DNA of 64,000 bases from Linnemannia hyalina (lineage: Eukaryota; Mortierellomycota; Mortierellomycetes; Mortierellales; Mortierellaceae): contig JAHRHY010000005.1 of assembly GCA_019671135.1 (NCBI GenBank), forward strand, positions 868,001-932,000. The letters run 5' to 3'. Below, one piece after another: positions 21,760-32,752 of this stretch. A program made the position numbers and the translations under genes. How positions within the stretch are numbered: position 1 is the stretch's first letter; every line of letters starts with the position of its first letter. The notes under the pieces were generated by a model. It had not been told where the DNA came from. It saw only the letters and a list, made by a program, of their open reading frames with translations, and made no database searches.

Positions 21760-24049
21760 TTACGATCGTCCTGTAAACACGCCACGGCTGCGGTAGCTCT
21801 CGTGTTCCTTGGTGATCTGGTTCTGGACCCTCGAAACATCCTGGACCTTGGACTGAAGCGATATCGTGCTGTCCTCGATCCACTGCAAACTAGCTAAATG
21901 GCTGTCCAAGATCACTACAATCTGGTTGACCTGCACACCCAAACAACAAATAAAAATTGTTATCACAATGTTAGCAACGATTTTTTCAATCGACGATGCG
22001 TTAAGATCAAAAACCACGGGAGTAAAACTTACGGGATCACCGCTTTCGCCTTCGGTCTTAGTGCTGGTCTGGTTGATTTCCTCAATCATGCTGGTCAGGT
22101 TGAGGGACATGTCGTCGAGCTGCTTGTTGAGGTTCTCGGCCAAGCTATATGTCTGCTCGCGCTGCTCATCAACAGGGCGCAAGCCGTTTGCGTTGACTCC
22201 TGCAGTAGCGGCATCCTTCTCGAACAACTTTTGCACCTGATCCTCGTACATATCCAGTGTCTTGCTGAGCTCCTGCTGCTGTGAATCAATGTAGTCCAGG
22301 TTCTGGTCGATCTTTGCTTGTGTATCCTCAGTCTCCACGGTCATCTTATACAGGTTGCTAATCTATTAGTCCGATATAAAGACACGTACACCGACGTCAG
22401 TACCATGATCCCTGATAACAACGCCATGCAGCAATCGATGAACATTAACAATCCCTTCTAAAAAATCAAACATACCTGGTGGCCGTTCTCAAACAGCTTG
22501 CGATCCCAATCAGAAACCTTCTTTGCCTGCTCACGGAATGCCTTGGTATGCTCATCCAACTGTCTCGACCATTGATGCAGAATCTCGTCCATGCTCTTGT
22601 TGCGCAATGCAGATGGTGTAGGGGGTGTGACGGTCTTGGTGGCATCCTCCTGCGGTTTGGTGGTCAGTCCAGTCGTAGCTGCAGGCGTTGTAGTGGCAGC
22701 AGGGGCAGTGCTGAGCGAGAATGCGGGTGCTGATGTTGCGGCCGACGAGGTAGTAGTTGCTCCAGCGTTCAAACCGAAAGCAGGTGCGGCCGCAGTTGTG
22801 GTGGCAGCGCCCGAAGCAGCGGGTGTTCCGAATGAAAGAGGCGAAGGTGTAGCAGGCTTTGCACCAAATGCAGGAACAGCGAGTCCTGCAGCAGGGGCGG
22901 AACTAGCAGGGGCACCAAAGGGCGATGATGTGGCGCCAGTGGTTGGTGGCTTCAGTGCGAAAGGAGAGCTAGCTGCTGGTGCTGCAGTGGTGTTCAAAGT
23001 AAAGCCACCGACTGCTGGGGCAGAGGCTGCTGGTGCTCCTCCAAAGAGACCTCCTGCGGGAGTAGCGGGCTTGGGTGCGCCACCAAAGAATCCTGATGTT
23101 GCAGCTGGAGCAGCGCCCAAGGTGGGAGCAGTTGAGGCAGCGCCACCAAACATTCCGGGGGCAGAAGTCGCGGTCGAGGCAGCAGGCGCGCCAAAACCAC
23201 CTAATGTAGGCGGCTTAGATGCAGATGCTCCAAATAGACCGCCTGCAGATGCTGCTGGTGCTGCTCCAAACGGGCTGGGAGTGGGTGCTGCTCCAAATGG
23301 GCTGGGTGCGGGTGCTGCTCCAAATGGACTGGGTGCGGCTGTTGATGTCATGCTGATTCCAAAGCCTCCTGCGGTTGATGCTGGGGCTGGTGTCTGTCCA
23401 AAGAGTCCTCCTGCAGCCGGTGCTGGAGCCGAAGCCCCTCCAAAGAGTCCTCCCGCACTTGAAGCTGGGGCCGCAGCACCACCAAAGAAACCTCCTGCAG
23501 GTGCAGCGGTTGATGCACCAAAGGCATTTGTAGGAGCTGCTGATGCGGCCGCGCCAAATGGAGAGCTGGCGGCAGGTGCTGCTCCAAAGGTGGGGGCAGA
23601 TCCAAACGTAGGGGCAGCTCCAAATCCACCAGCGGTGGGAGCTGAAGTTGTTCCAGAGCCGAAACCGAATCCAGCAGAGGGTGTTGCTCCTGCAGGCTTG
23701 GCTCCGAAGGGGTTGGCTCCAGCTGCAGCGCCTCCGAATCCTCCTCCTCCCCCTGCGGCGCCACCAAAAGCTGATCCTCCTCCGCCGAATGCTAACACAA
23801 CAGAAATGAAAAGGCGAATTTAGCGTTGAGGGTCCAGTTTGCTGCATTGCACAGCACCAGTTTAGTCGAAGGAAGAGAAGAGTCCTTACCACCAAAGCCT
23901 TGGTTGCTTGCTATTTGACGGTGTACAGAAAATAAAATAGTAGCAAAAGGAACAAGGCATTAGTCAATGTCAAGAGGCCATGTAACGCGTGTTGCCATCG
24001 TAAGTGTGCTCTAGTGTTGTCGACGATGATCCGGTGGTAGTGTACCCAT
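21760..24049 (-). CDS. NSP1: Nucleoporin Nsp1/Nup62 (FG repeats plus Nsp1-C coiled coil)
   Basis: Model: exons 24049-24046, 23910-23890, 23791-22476, 22362-22033 and 21930-21760, 613 aa. Residues 1-390 are Gly/Ala/Pro-rich with many FG repeats (SPFG, GLFGG, AFG types), the hydrophobic meshwork of the pore channel. The C-terminal third is the Nsp1-C/Nup62 coiled coil: ILHQWSRQLDEHTKAFREQA, WDRKLFENGHQ, then IDQNLDYIDSQQQEL, ending in a short helical tail. It should sit in the central channel with Nup57- and Nup49-type partners. The last three exons are firm. Exon 2 is a 21-nt microexon (SNQGFG) and the proposed exon 1 is only ATGG. The latter keeps frame and gives MASNQGFGAFGG, but its donor (GTACAC) is weak, so the start is tentative. 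Confidence 0.9.
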
Positions 24050-24635
24050 TGTAGTTTGTAAGGTAGTTGTGTTCTTGTTGGTGGAATAAGTGTTTGTGTT
24101 TTTTTTTAGTATTGTCGAGGGTTGATGACTCTTGCGTGTGAAAGAAGTGGAAGAAGGCGCGAAAGAAAAAAAGCGATGTGGCCACCTCTTCTTCACTATG
24201 AGCTCGACAAACACAAAAATAAAAACGTGATGTAGCAGTCACTTTACTTCGCGTTGGTTTGCAAGCAAGCGAACCTGCGGTGCCCCAGGAAGGAGCTAAG
24301 AAATACTTGACCATCATGTCTCGCTGACAATACTCTGATAGCATGGGTAGTTCCATCCCCAGGTCTTTAAGCACGAAGGAGCACGCATAGTGCGAACGGT
24401 GTCTCGCTCTGAAGCAAGGATCATAGATCGCTATGAACGACTGTATCAGCTCAGGCACAAATGCTATGTGGCAAGTGGCTTAAAATTCTAATTGCCCATC
24501 CATGCACTCAAGAACCCGTTGCCGTCCGTCCCTTTTTTTTCCTACGCTATACTTTCTCCACTCCCTTTTTACCTCCCTAGTTCTTCCATCTATACATTCG
24601 CCACGAAACTGTTGAGTAGGCGGGCATCATCTCAC

Positions 24636-26715
24636 ATGGCCAGCCCCTTTCGTCTAATTCGCCCTGCAGGAACCTTGGCCCGGACCCAGGGCTCATCCTT
24701 CCTAGGACCCTCTTCAATCCTCCATTCCTCTTCATTCTCCAACGGTCGCTCTGTCACCTTCACGTCTTCCTTCGAGGCTAAGCGCGCTTTCTCTGGCTCA
24801 GCATTCAGGAACGGTAGCAACAACAGCAACAACGGCAACAATTCATCCAATTCCAAGGATATCGTCAACAAGAGCCAGGCACAGCTCACCGAGGAGGAGA
24901 GTGCAAGGACGCTTGCAGCAGCGGCCGAGAGAAAGCGTTTGGAGGCTCAGGATGTTGCCCTGAAGGAAATCTTGGACAGCGCGGCAGCCGAGAAGAAGAA
25001 GCTGGAGGAAGAGGCCCGAAATATTGCAGAAGAGAAGGCTCGCCAGGCGGCCAAGGAGGCTGCAGAGGCTGAAGCTGCGCGATTGGCTAAGGTTAAGGCG
25101 GACGCCCAGGCAAACGAAGCAGGACGGGCAGCAGCCGCGGCGGAAAAACAGTCAGCGGAACAACGTCTGCAGGCAGAGCGAGCCCAGGCCGCCCGGGCTC
25201 AAGCCGATTCCGTTGCAGCACAATCATCAGCCAGTCGGGAAAGCATTGTAGGATCAAAAGACGTCGGCAAGGAGGCGTCATCGGCCAAACTTTCAGCCAG
25301 TTCCATCGCCGGCGCGTTGAACGGCTCGGCTACACAGAAGGGAGAGTCAGTAACGACGGTCAGTGAGAGCACATCTGCATCTGAACTCAAGGACGACCCT
25401 TTGGAGCAGTTGAAATCGAGGTTGTTGCCCTACAAGCAGTCCTTGTCATCGTCGAGCGATCAATTGCGATCCAATGTCTCTGCCGGTCTGAGGGACCTTT
25501 CCGACTCCATCAAGAGGAAGGATTACAAGGAGACCATCGCCCAGCTGTCGGAGCATCTCAACAACTTTACGGGGTACAACTCCATCAACGAGTTGAAGCA
25601 CAAGGTTACAACTCATGGTAAGTAGCCTCTCAGAAATGCACGCGTGGATGCTCTTCTAAACCTTGCACACGTTCGATATTAACCACGCTATATATCCTGT
25701 CTGACTAGGTTCTCAACTGGACGATGCGCGTGCCAAACTGGCACGGGTAAAGCAGGCGTACGAGGATGCTATCGGGACCCGCTCGGACACACAAAAGGCC
25801 ATCAACGATCTGCTGCAGCGCAAGCACCTGTGGTCACCCAACGATGTGATCCGCTTCACGGACCTCTACCGCTCCGAGCACGCCAACGAGCAGGCCGAGC
25901 TGAAGAGCAAGCAGGAATACAAGCAGGCCGAAGCCAATGTCGAGGAAAAGTCGAGGAGATTGACGACCATCATCATGGAGCGTTATCACGAGGAGCAGGT
26001 TTGGAGCGACAAGATCCGAGCAGCGAGTACATATGGAACATGGGGTCTTATCGGGATGAACATTATGGCCTTTTTGATGGTCCAGGGCTTTGTCGAACCA
26101 AGGAGACGCCGCAAGCAGGTTGAGCGCTATGAGGAGTTGGTCCAGGACTTGACGGAGCGTGGTGTCTTGCCTGAGAAAACGGCCACTCTTCCATCGAGTG
26201 GCGCCTCGCCTGCTGCTATCGCACAGGCGAATGACTCTACTGACCCTGAGGACAACAGAGAGGTCACCCCGGTTGCTGTTGGAGGAGCATTGCTTGGGGG
26301 AGAGGATGTGCTTTTTAAGATGATCCAGAGCGCAGAGCGTCAAGAGGAACGGTTGGATCGCATGGAGCACTTGCTGCGTCAGCAGATCCCTGGAGCCTTG
26401 GAGAAGAATGAATCAGAGGAGACCGAGGAGGCTGGTGAATTCGTTGTTGCAGAGGATGGCACGATTATCTTTGTGGCAAACGAAAATACTGGCTTGGTAG
26501 ATATGGGCGAGTCCTGGGGCGAAGAGCTGATGAGGGGCTCGATCAGCGAGGGCAAGTCAAGCTCGATTGTTATTCACCCTGGCAGCCGGTTCTCGAGAGT
26601 CCTGAAGGACGGTGATGTTGAGGTGGTAGCGACCCGCCGTGACTTTTTGTTGAGCGGCTTGGGCGGAGCTATTATTGGAGGATTGGTGACCCTGGCAGTG
26701 ATGATGAACCGGTAG
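24636..26715 (+). CDS. SHE9: She9/Mdm33-family mitochondrial inner-membrane protein
   Basis: Model: exons 24636-25617 and 25709-26715, 662 aa; phase-1 intron. The start MASPFRLIRPAGTLARTQG is a basic, Ser-rich mitochondrial presequence; an in-frame ATG at 24492 would add 48 residues without improving it. Residues about 85-200 form an Ala/Glu/Lys-rich coiled coil. The family core spans the intron: YNSINELKHKV, then QAYEDAIGTRSDTQKAINDL, LLQRKHLWSPNDVIRFTDLY and a long coiled coil. The first membrane segment is at about 437-456 (GTWGLIGMNIMAFLMVQG), followed by RRRRK. The second is at the extreme C-terminus (about 640-660). She9/Mdm33 acts in inner-membrane fission and cristae shape. The family is usually nearer 450 residues, so the Ala/Glu-rich N-terminal coiled coil is an expansion. 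Confidence 0.88.
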
Positions 26716-27900
26716 ACCAAATTTCTTTTATTCATCGTAGATTTAGCCAGACAAAAAAAAAGCATGTATAGTATTCCTTTTTACTTCTGTTTATCGAGAT
26801 GTCTCAACATATGCGTTGAGACGGATTGGTCCGCGACAGGCTGTGTGGTGAACGAAGGAGGAGAGAGGTTCAAGCAGGTTTTGTCTTTTGAAAGAGGAGG
26901 TGCTCATGCTCAGATTCGTTCTAGAATGTCAATATAAGGGCGCGGTATTTTTGGGATGCTGACCAAACGCCCCAAAGTCCATTTTTCCTATTTTTTGTTC
27001 AATGGCGAGTAAATCTTTTATCGGAGGGAGATGCACGGACGGGACAGTCAAGGACACGCGGGTTGATAGGAGCATGAGGTTTTGAGGCGTATTTGTTGTT
27101 GTTTAGATGGATAAAGGCTTGACGAGAGATAGACCACGTTGGTGCAACGGTATGAAAGCGAGTCGAGTAAAGAGAAGCAAACGAGAAGCTGCACCATGGC
27201 AAAGCAAGAATTCAGAAGAAGACAGGTGTCCCAGAGTTGAGAAGTGGTGAAGGTGGTTGCGAAGGGCAGGGGCGGGTTATTTCGAGAGAGAGTAAAACGA
27301 AGCAGGAGAGCAATTGCATTTCAGAAGACGAAGAGCATTGTTCGATACGAGGTGAGGGTCTGTTGAATAACCCATTCAATCAATCAAGCAAGCGCTTTTG
27401 TTTGATAATTTGGTTTGATTTGAACCATTGATAATTGAGGCTGGGTGGAGCGGGTGGAACCTTCTGAACTTCCATTTTCTTTTACACTTTCCTCTCGGCT
27501 GGTGGGCGGCAATTGCATTTTTGTATTTTTGTCCATCTGGAGAGCACGATGGCGCATTAGCCACCCCAATCTCCCTCTTCCTTCTTTTCCTCTCTTCTCT
27601 TTTGTTTTCTTTTCCTTCTCGCTTTCTCAAACACACACACACACGCCCTCTCACGTCCCTCTCATTTGTTACGACCCCCCCTCTCCTTCCTTTCTTTCCC
27701 TTCCTTCCCTCACTCGCCATCGTCTATTTTCCCTTCGACTCTTCCTTTTATTTCTGTTACGACCTTTTTTTTATCATTTTCGATTCTTCCACTGCTCACG
27801 TTCATTTTTTATCTGTTATCTGTTACCGAATATCCACTATATTTTTCTCTACGACCTTCCCTTCTACTCACTATCACCCTGACATCCAGATAACCAGGCC
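26716..27900. other. Intergenic region between SHE9 and the Ca2+-ATPase gene
   Basis: No supported gene. The left end is the AT-rich 3' flank of SHE9. From about 27560 to 27890 the plus strand is strongly pyrimidine-rich, forming the leader of the Ca2+-ATPase gene. A weak (AC)n run lies near 27630. Confidence 0.6.
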
Positions 27901-30900
27901 ATGCCCCGCGACACGGCACACGAGCCTCTCTTGGCCCAACACCACACCTCTCCCTCTAACAATGTCTTCGCAATCACCGTCGACGATCTGGCCCCACTGA
28001 CAGACCCGACCAACCCCAAGTTACCTCGCGATTTGGGAGGGATTGACCAGATCTGTAAGGCCCTCAAGGTTGACCCCAAGTTAGGTCTCAACTCTGACGA
28101 GGCCCTCGGAGCGTCGTCGTCTTCGGCGCCCCATGGCAAGTCGGATGAGCCAAAGTTTGTTGCCAGATCTGAAGCCTTTGGCCGTAATGTAAGCTAAGCA
28201 CAGATCTCGCCTGTTACGTATTGATTTTCGATGTTTGGGTATCTCGGACAAGAGCAGGAAAAAAAGTGCCCGGTTGACAGCAAACAAATAACGACAGCAG
28301 ACAACGACAGCAGGAGAGGCCAGATTATCCGGTAGTTTAGACGGTTCATGTGGGTGGAAAGTGGTTCATTCGCAATTGTTCCAAATATTACATTGTTGTC
28401 GATTCGACTGGCTGGGTCCCGCTCCTTTTCGGGCCGGGGCGTGTCTGACTTGAACTGCCATGACAGTGTCCATTTGGACCTGCATTTAATTGATGCAGAC
28501 AGTCCCGGCGTGTGTCTTTTTATCTCCTATATAGTCCGTCTTCCCTTCGGATGTAGAAATTTGGCGCTTGATAACTCGACTGACCCACAATTTTGCTTTC
28601 ATAATGCATTAGGTATTGCCAGCTGTCGATAGTGCCTCCTTCTGGTCGTTGGTCAAACAGGCCTATGACGATCGTACATTGAGTAAGTTCACCGCAAAAG
28701 AAAAAAACGGCGATCGAAACCAGAACGTGACTCGATTATCTGCGGGGATTGCGGTGATACATTTTTTTTCTCGCTTTTCCTGCTAAGCTAACACGATAAC
28801 AATGTGTTTTTCTATGTATTTTTAGTCTTGCTCAGTATTGCTGCGTTTGTTTCCTTGGGCGTGAGTATTTACGAAGACTACGGCCCCAACCACGATCCTA
28901 ATGAGCCCCGAGTGGGCTGGGTCGAAGGTGTGGCCATCCTGGCCGCTGTTGCCGCCGTGGTCTTTACAAACGCCATTAACGACTACCAAAAAGAACGCCA
29001 ATTCCGCAAGCTGAATGCCAAGAAGGAAGATCGCTGTGTCAAGCTCTTGCGCGACGGACGCGAGCAGGAGGTCAATGTCAAGGAGGTCCAGGTCGGAGAT
29101 GTCTTGCTGATGGAGCCTGGCGATTTGTTGGCCGTCGATGGCGTCATCCTCAAGAGCCACAACATTACTTGTGACGAGAGTTCTGCCACAGGAGAGTCCG
29201 ATGCGATGAAGAAGGACACTCACGAGCGCTGCTATGTCATTTCGGGATCCAAGGTCTTGGACGGCTCGGGATCCATGCTCGTCACTGCTGTCGGTACCAA
29301 CTCGTTCTTTGGCAAGACCATGATGGCCATGCGCGAGAACACTCCCGACGAGACCCCCCTGCAGATCAAGCTCGACCTCCTCGCCGAGGCGATTGCCAAG
29401 CTTGGTATGGCTGCTGCTGTTGCTATGCTATTCACCCTGGTTGTCAAGTACTTTGTCCAAAAGTCTCTTTCCGGTGAAGACATGCCCCCTGGAGCAGAGA
29501 TTTTCTCGGACATGGTCAAGATTGTCATTCAGGCCATCACCATCGTCGTCGTTGCCGTCCCCGAGGGTCTGCCCATGGCCGTCACTCTTGCACTCGCCTA
29601 TGCCACCACCCAGATGTTGAAGGACAACAATTTAGTTCGCGTCCTTTCTGCATGTGAGACCATGGGCAACGCCACGACCGTGTGCTCGGACAAGACTGGA
29701 ACATTGACTCAGAACAAGATGACGGTCGTCGAAGGCACGCTCTCGCTCAAGTCGTTCAGCCACATGGATGGCGCCAAGACTTGGCGCACAGAGGTTAAGA
29801 ACTCCGTTGCCGACGTCATCATTGAGGGTATTGCGCTCAATTCGTCTGCGTTCGAGGACAAGGACGAGAAGGGCAACCTTGCCTTTGTTGGATCCAAGAC
29901 CGAGTCGGCTCTTTTGGGTTTCATCAAGAGCTTGGGTGCTTCTTACAGCACCTTGCGTGCAGATGTCAAGCTCGCCAAGGTCTACCCCTTCAGCTCGGCC
30001 AAAAAGACCATGTCCTGTGTTGTCGAGTCCCCCCAGGGCAAGGAGCCTTACCGTCTCTATGTCAAAGGTGCCTCCGAGATTGTCATCCGTTCGTGCACCC
30101 ACTACGTCGACTCTGAGGGTCAAGTCATTGCTCTCGATGACGCTGCCCACGCCAAGTTTGACCAAATTATCAGTTCCTATGCCGAGAAGGCGCTCCGTAC
30201 CATTGCCCTTAGTTACCGCGATATCTCTACTTCCGAGTTCAAAAGGTTCAAAGACGAAGATGCCCCCAACGAGAAGCTGGTCTGCCTGGGTGTCGTCGGT
30301 ATTCAGGATCCCTTGAGGCCCGGTGTTGTTGAGAGTGTCCGCGACTTTGCCAAGGCTGGAGTGACCGTGCGTATGATTACCGGAGACAACCTGCAGACTG
30401 CCCGTGCGATTGCCAAGAGTGCTGGCATTTTGTTGAAGGGAGGATTGGCCATGACCGGACCCGAATTCAGGGCTCTTTCCAAAGCCGACCAGACCGAGGC
30501 CGTCAAGCGTCTCCAGGTCCTTGCCCGTTCCAGTCCCACTGACAAGACCATTGTTGTTCGCCGTCTTCAAGAACTCGGAGAAATTGTCGCCGTGACCGGC
30601 GATGGCACCAACGATGGACCTGCACTCAAGATGGCTGATGTCGGATTCTCGATGGGTATCACTGGAACAGAGGTTGCCAAGGAGGCATCGGCGATTGTGC
30701 TCATGGACGACAACTTTTCCAGCATCCTCAAGTCCTTGATGTGGGGACGTGCTGTCAACGACTCTGTCCGCAAGTTCCTGCAGTTCCAGCTCACTGTCAA
30801 CATTACTGCCGTCGTGCTGTCGTTCATCTCTGCTGTTGCTTCGGACGACAACCAGTCGGTCCTTTCTGCCGTTCAATTGCTCTGGGTCAACTTGATCATG

Positions 30901-31713
30901 GATACCCTTGCCGCTCTTGCTCTGGCCACGGAACCCCCAAGCCCCGATGTCCTCAAGCGTTACCCTACCTCCAAGGCTGCCCCGCTCATCAATTTCAACA
31001 TGTGGAAGATGATCCTCGGCCAGGCTATTTTCCAGATTGCCATCAACCTAGCGTTGCTCAAATACGGTGCCCAGCTGTTCCATCTCCCCCTGAACCGCCA
31101 CGGCAAGCTGGATCCCGAGAACCTCCTTGTCCTCCGCACCATGATCTTCAACGCCTTTGTCTTCCTCCAAGTCTTTAACGAACTCAATTGCCGCCGCATC
31201 GATGACACCATCAACGTCTTCAAGAACCTCCTCCACAACAAGATCTTTATTATCGTCCAGTTCATCGTCGTGGCGGGTCAGATCCTTATCGTCCAATGGG
31301 GTGGCCAGGCCTTTAAGACTGTGCCCCTCACAGGCCATCAGTGGCTGTTGACTGTCTTGATCGGATCACTCTCCCTCCCTGTGGGTCTGTTCCTGAGACT
31401 TTTACCCGCCAAGGTTATTCCCGACGCCGTCATGTCTCAGGTTCCCGAGGAGCACCAACCCCTGGTCAGCGCCGCACGTATGCGTTGGGAGGGAGCGAGC
31501 AAGCAGGTGATCATGCAGGGCAAGTTCTTTGAGGCCATCCACAAGAAGAAGAATGCGCAACAGGACGGTAAAGCCACGAAGCGGTTGGGCCTGTCGGGAG
31601 AATTGGCCAAGGACACTTTGTGGAAGAAGGCGTATGGCGCCGCAAAGACCCAGCTGGACAACAGCAACAACAACAACAACAATAGCTCTAGCAGCGGTAG
31701 TACTTCTCTGTAG
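27901..31713 (+). CDS. PMC1: Type IIB P-type Ca2+-ATPase, vacuolar Pmc1-like
   Basis: Model: exons 27901-28188, 28613-28682 and 28826-31713, 1081 aa; phase 0 and phase 1 introns. The N-terminal domain holds the IIB signature LGGIDQICKALKVDPKLGL. Motifs in order: SATGESDAM (actuator TGES about 241-244), VAVPEGLPMAVTLALAY (TM4 with Glu of PEGLP, about 366), VCSDKTGTLTQNKM (phosphorylated Asp408), YVKGASEIV (nucleotide binding), VTGDGTNDGPALKMADVG (hinge), and LLWVNLIMDTLAALALATEP (TM6 with Asn and Asp for Ca2+). The tail ends in poly-Asn/Ser. It pumps Ca2+ into the vacuole and is normally under calcineurin control in fungi; the sequence does not show that directly. AATAAA follows the stop at 31715. 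Confidence 0.96.
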
Positions 31714-32752
31714 AATAAATAATGACCATCTACCTTCCATACAGAAGGGGAAGAAACGAAAGAAGGTTACCCGCTTGTGAAAGCATGTCAACGAAGGAGG
31801 CGCTCAGCCCGGTGTTTGCACCTTGTGTCCCTTTTTTTCAGATACAGGAAGATACACATGACGGTGTGTCCCTCTCCCCCTTCCATTTCAGTTATTTCGA
31901 CCTCCGAACGGTCGACAATAACACAGAGATAAGTCGACAATTGTTTTTTCCCCTCTCTCTCACAATATGGAAGGTCGGGAAGGTTCTTTTTTTCAGAAAG
32001 GAAAGGGAAAATGGGAAAATGCGAAAATGGAGTTTGAGAGCACCGCCACTCCCTCTCCGCCCGTCTTCCATTCACCCTTCGATCTTCCCAACCTTCTTTT
32101 CTTCATGCCTTTTCATCCCATTTCCTTTCTCCTTTTTGATGGAACTCACCGCCCCCCTCAACGCCACCCTCCGCGGTTTCTTTTCTTCGTCCAATATGGC
32201 ATAAGTGCTCCTCCCTACAACAATGTCCAGGCCATCATCGACAGACCAAAACGGGCGAAGGGTTAAAAAATGGCCACTCAGCTCAGCCTGGTCTTGCAAT
32301 CAGCCACAATAGAATAAAACCCCCCAACAACAGCGCCTCTTTTTTCTCTTACTTTTCTTCTTCTCTTCACTCATCCTTCATCCATCATTCTTCATTTCAT
32401 TTCATTTCCATATCATATCATATAATAACATAACTACTCCCCTCACTTTCTTTTCATATAAATAGTAATACTCCTCCCAACTCTCTCTTTCACTTTCCTT
32501 CTTCACTCTCACTCTTATCCTTGTTAACCTTTTCACCCACCCTCTCCCTCTTTCTCTCTGTCTTTTTCAATTGCTCCTCCTCCACCTTCCTTCTCTTCCT
32601 TTCCTCTTTCGTTACTCTCAATTGATTCTTAATTTTGCACAGCACCAACAGCCCTCTTTTGTCATACAACACTCATCCTCCATCCGCACACACAACAGAC
32701 CCATACACATACCCCTCCTACAGCAACGATTCAGACAGATACTCGACTCACT
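31714..32752. other. Intergenic region upstream of the zinc-finger gene
   Basis: No supported gene. An AATAAA directly follows the Ca2+-ATPase stop. From about 32330 the plus strand is pyrimidine-rich and includes a TATA element (separate entry), forming the promoter and leader of the zinc-finger gene. Confidence 0.6.
32457..32464 (+). promoter_or_regulatory. TATA-box candidate of the zinc-finger gene
   Basis: A full TATAAATA lies 289 nt before the ATG at 32753 and is followed by a long CT-rich leader. The match is good, but the distance implies a long 5' UTR. Confidence 0.4.

Noticed and set aside
22591..23823. 410-codon Ala/Pro/Gly-rich frame on the plus strand
   Set aside because: It is antisense to the NSP1 FG-repeat exon; the repetitive GC-rich coding sequence leaves several frames open.
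24492..24635. Upstream in-frame ATG for SHE9
   Set aside because: The added 48 residues are leader-like (Pro/Ser/Phe-rich from a CT tract), and the ATG at 24636 starts a better mitochondrial presequence.
29632..30876. 414-codon open frame on the minus strand
   Set aside because: It lies antisense within the Ca2+-ATPase exon and mirrors its codon bias; the plus-strand product is a complete P-type ATPase.
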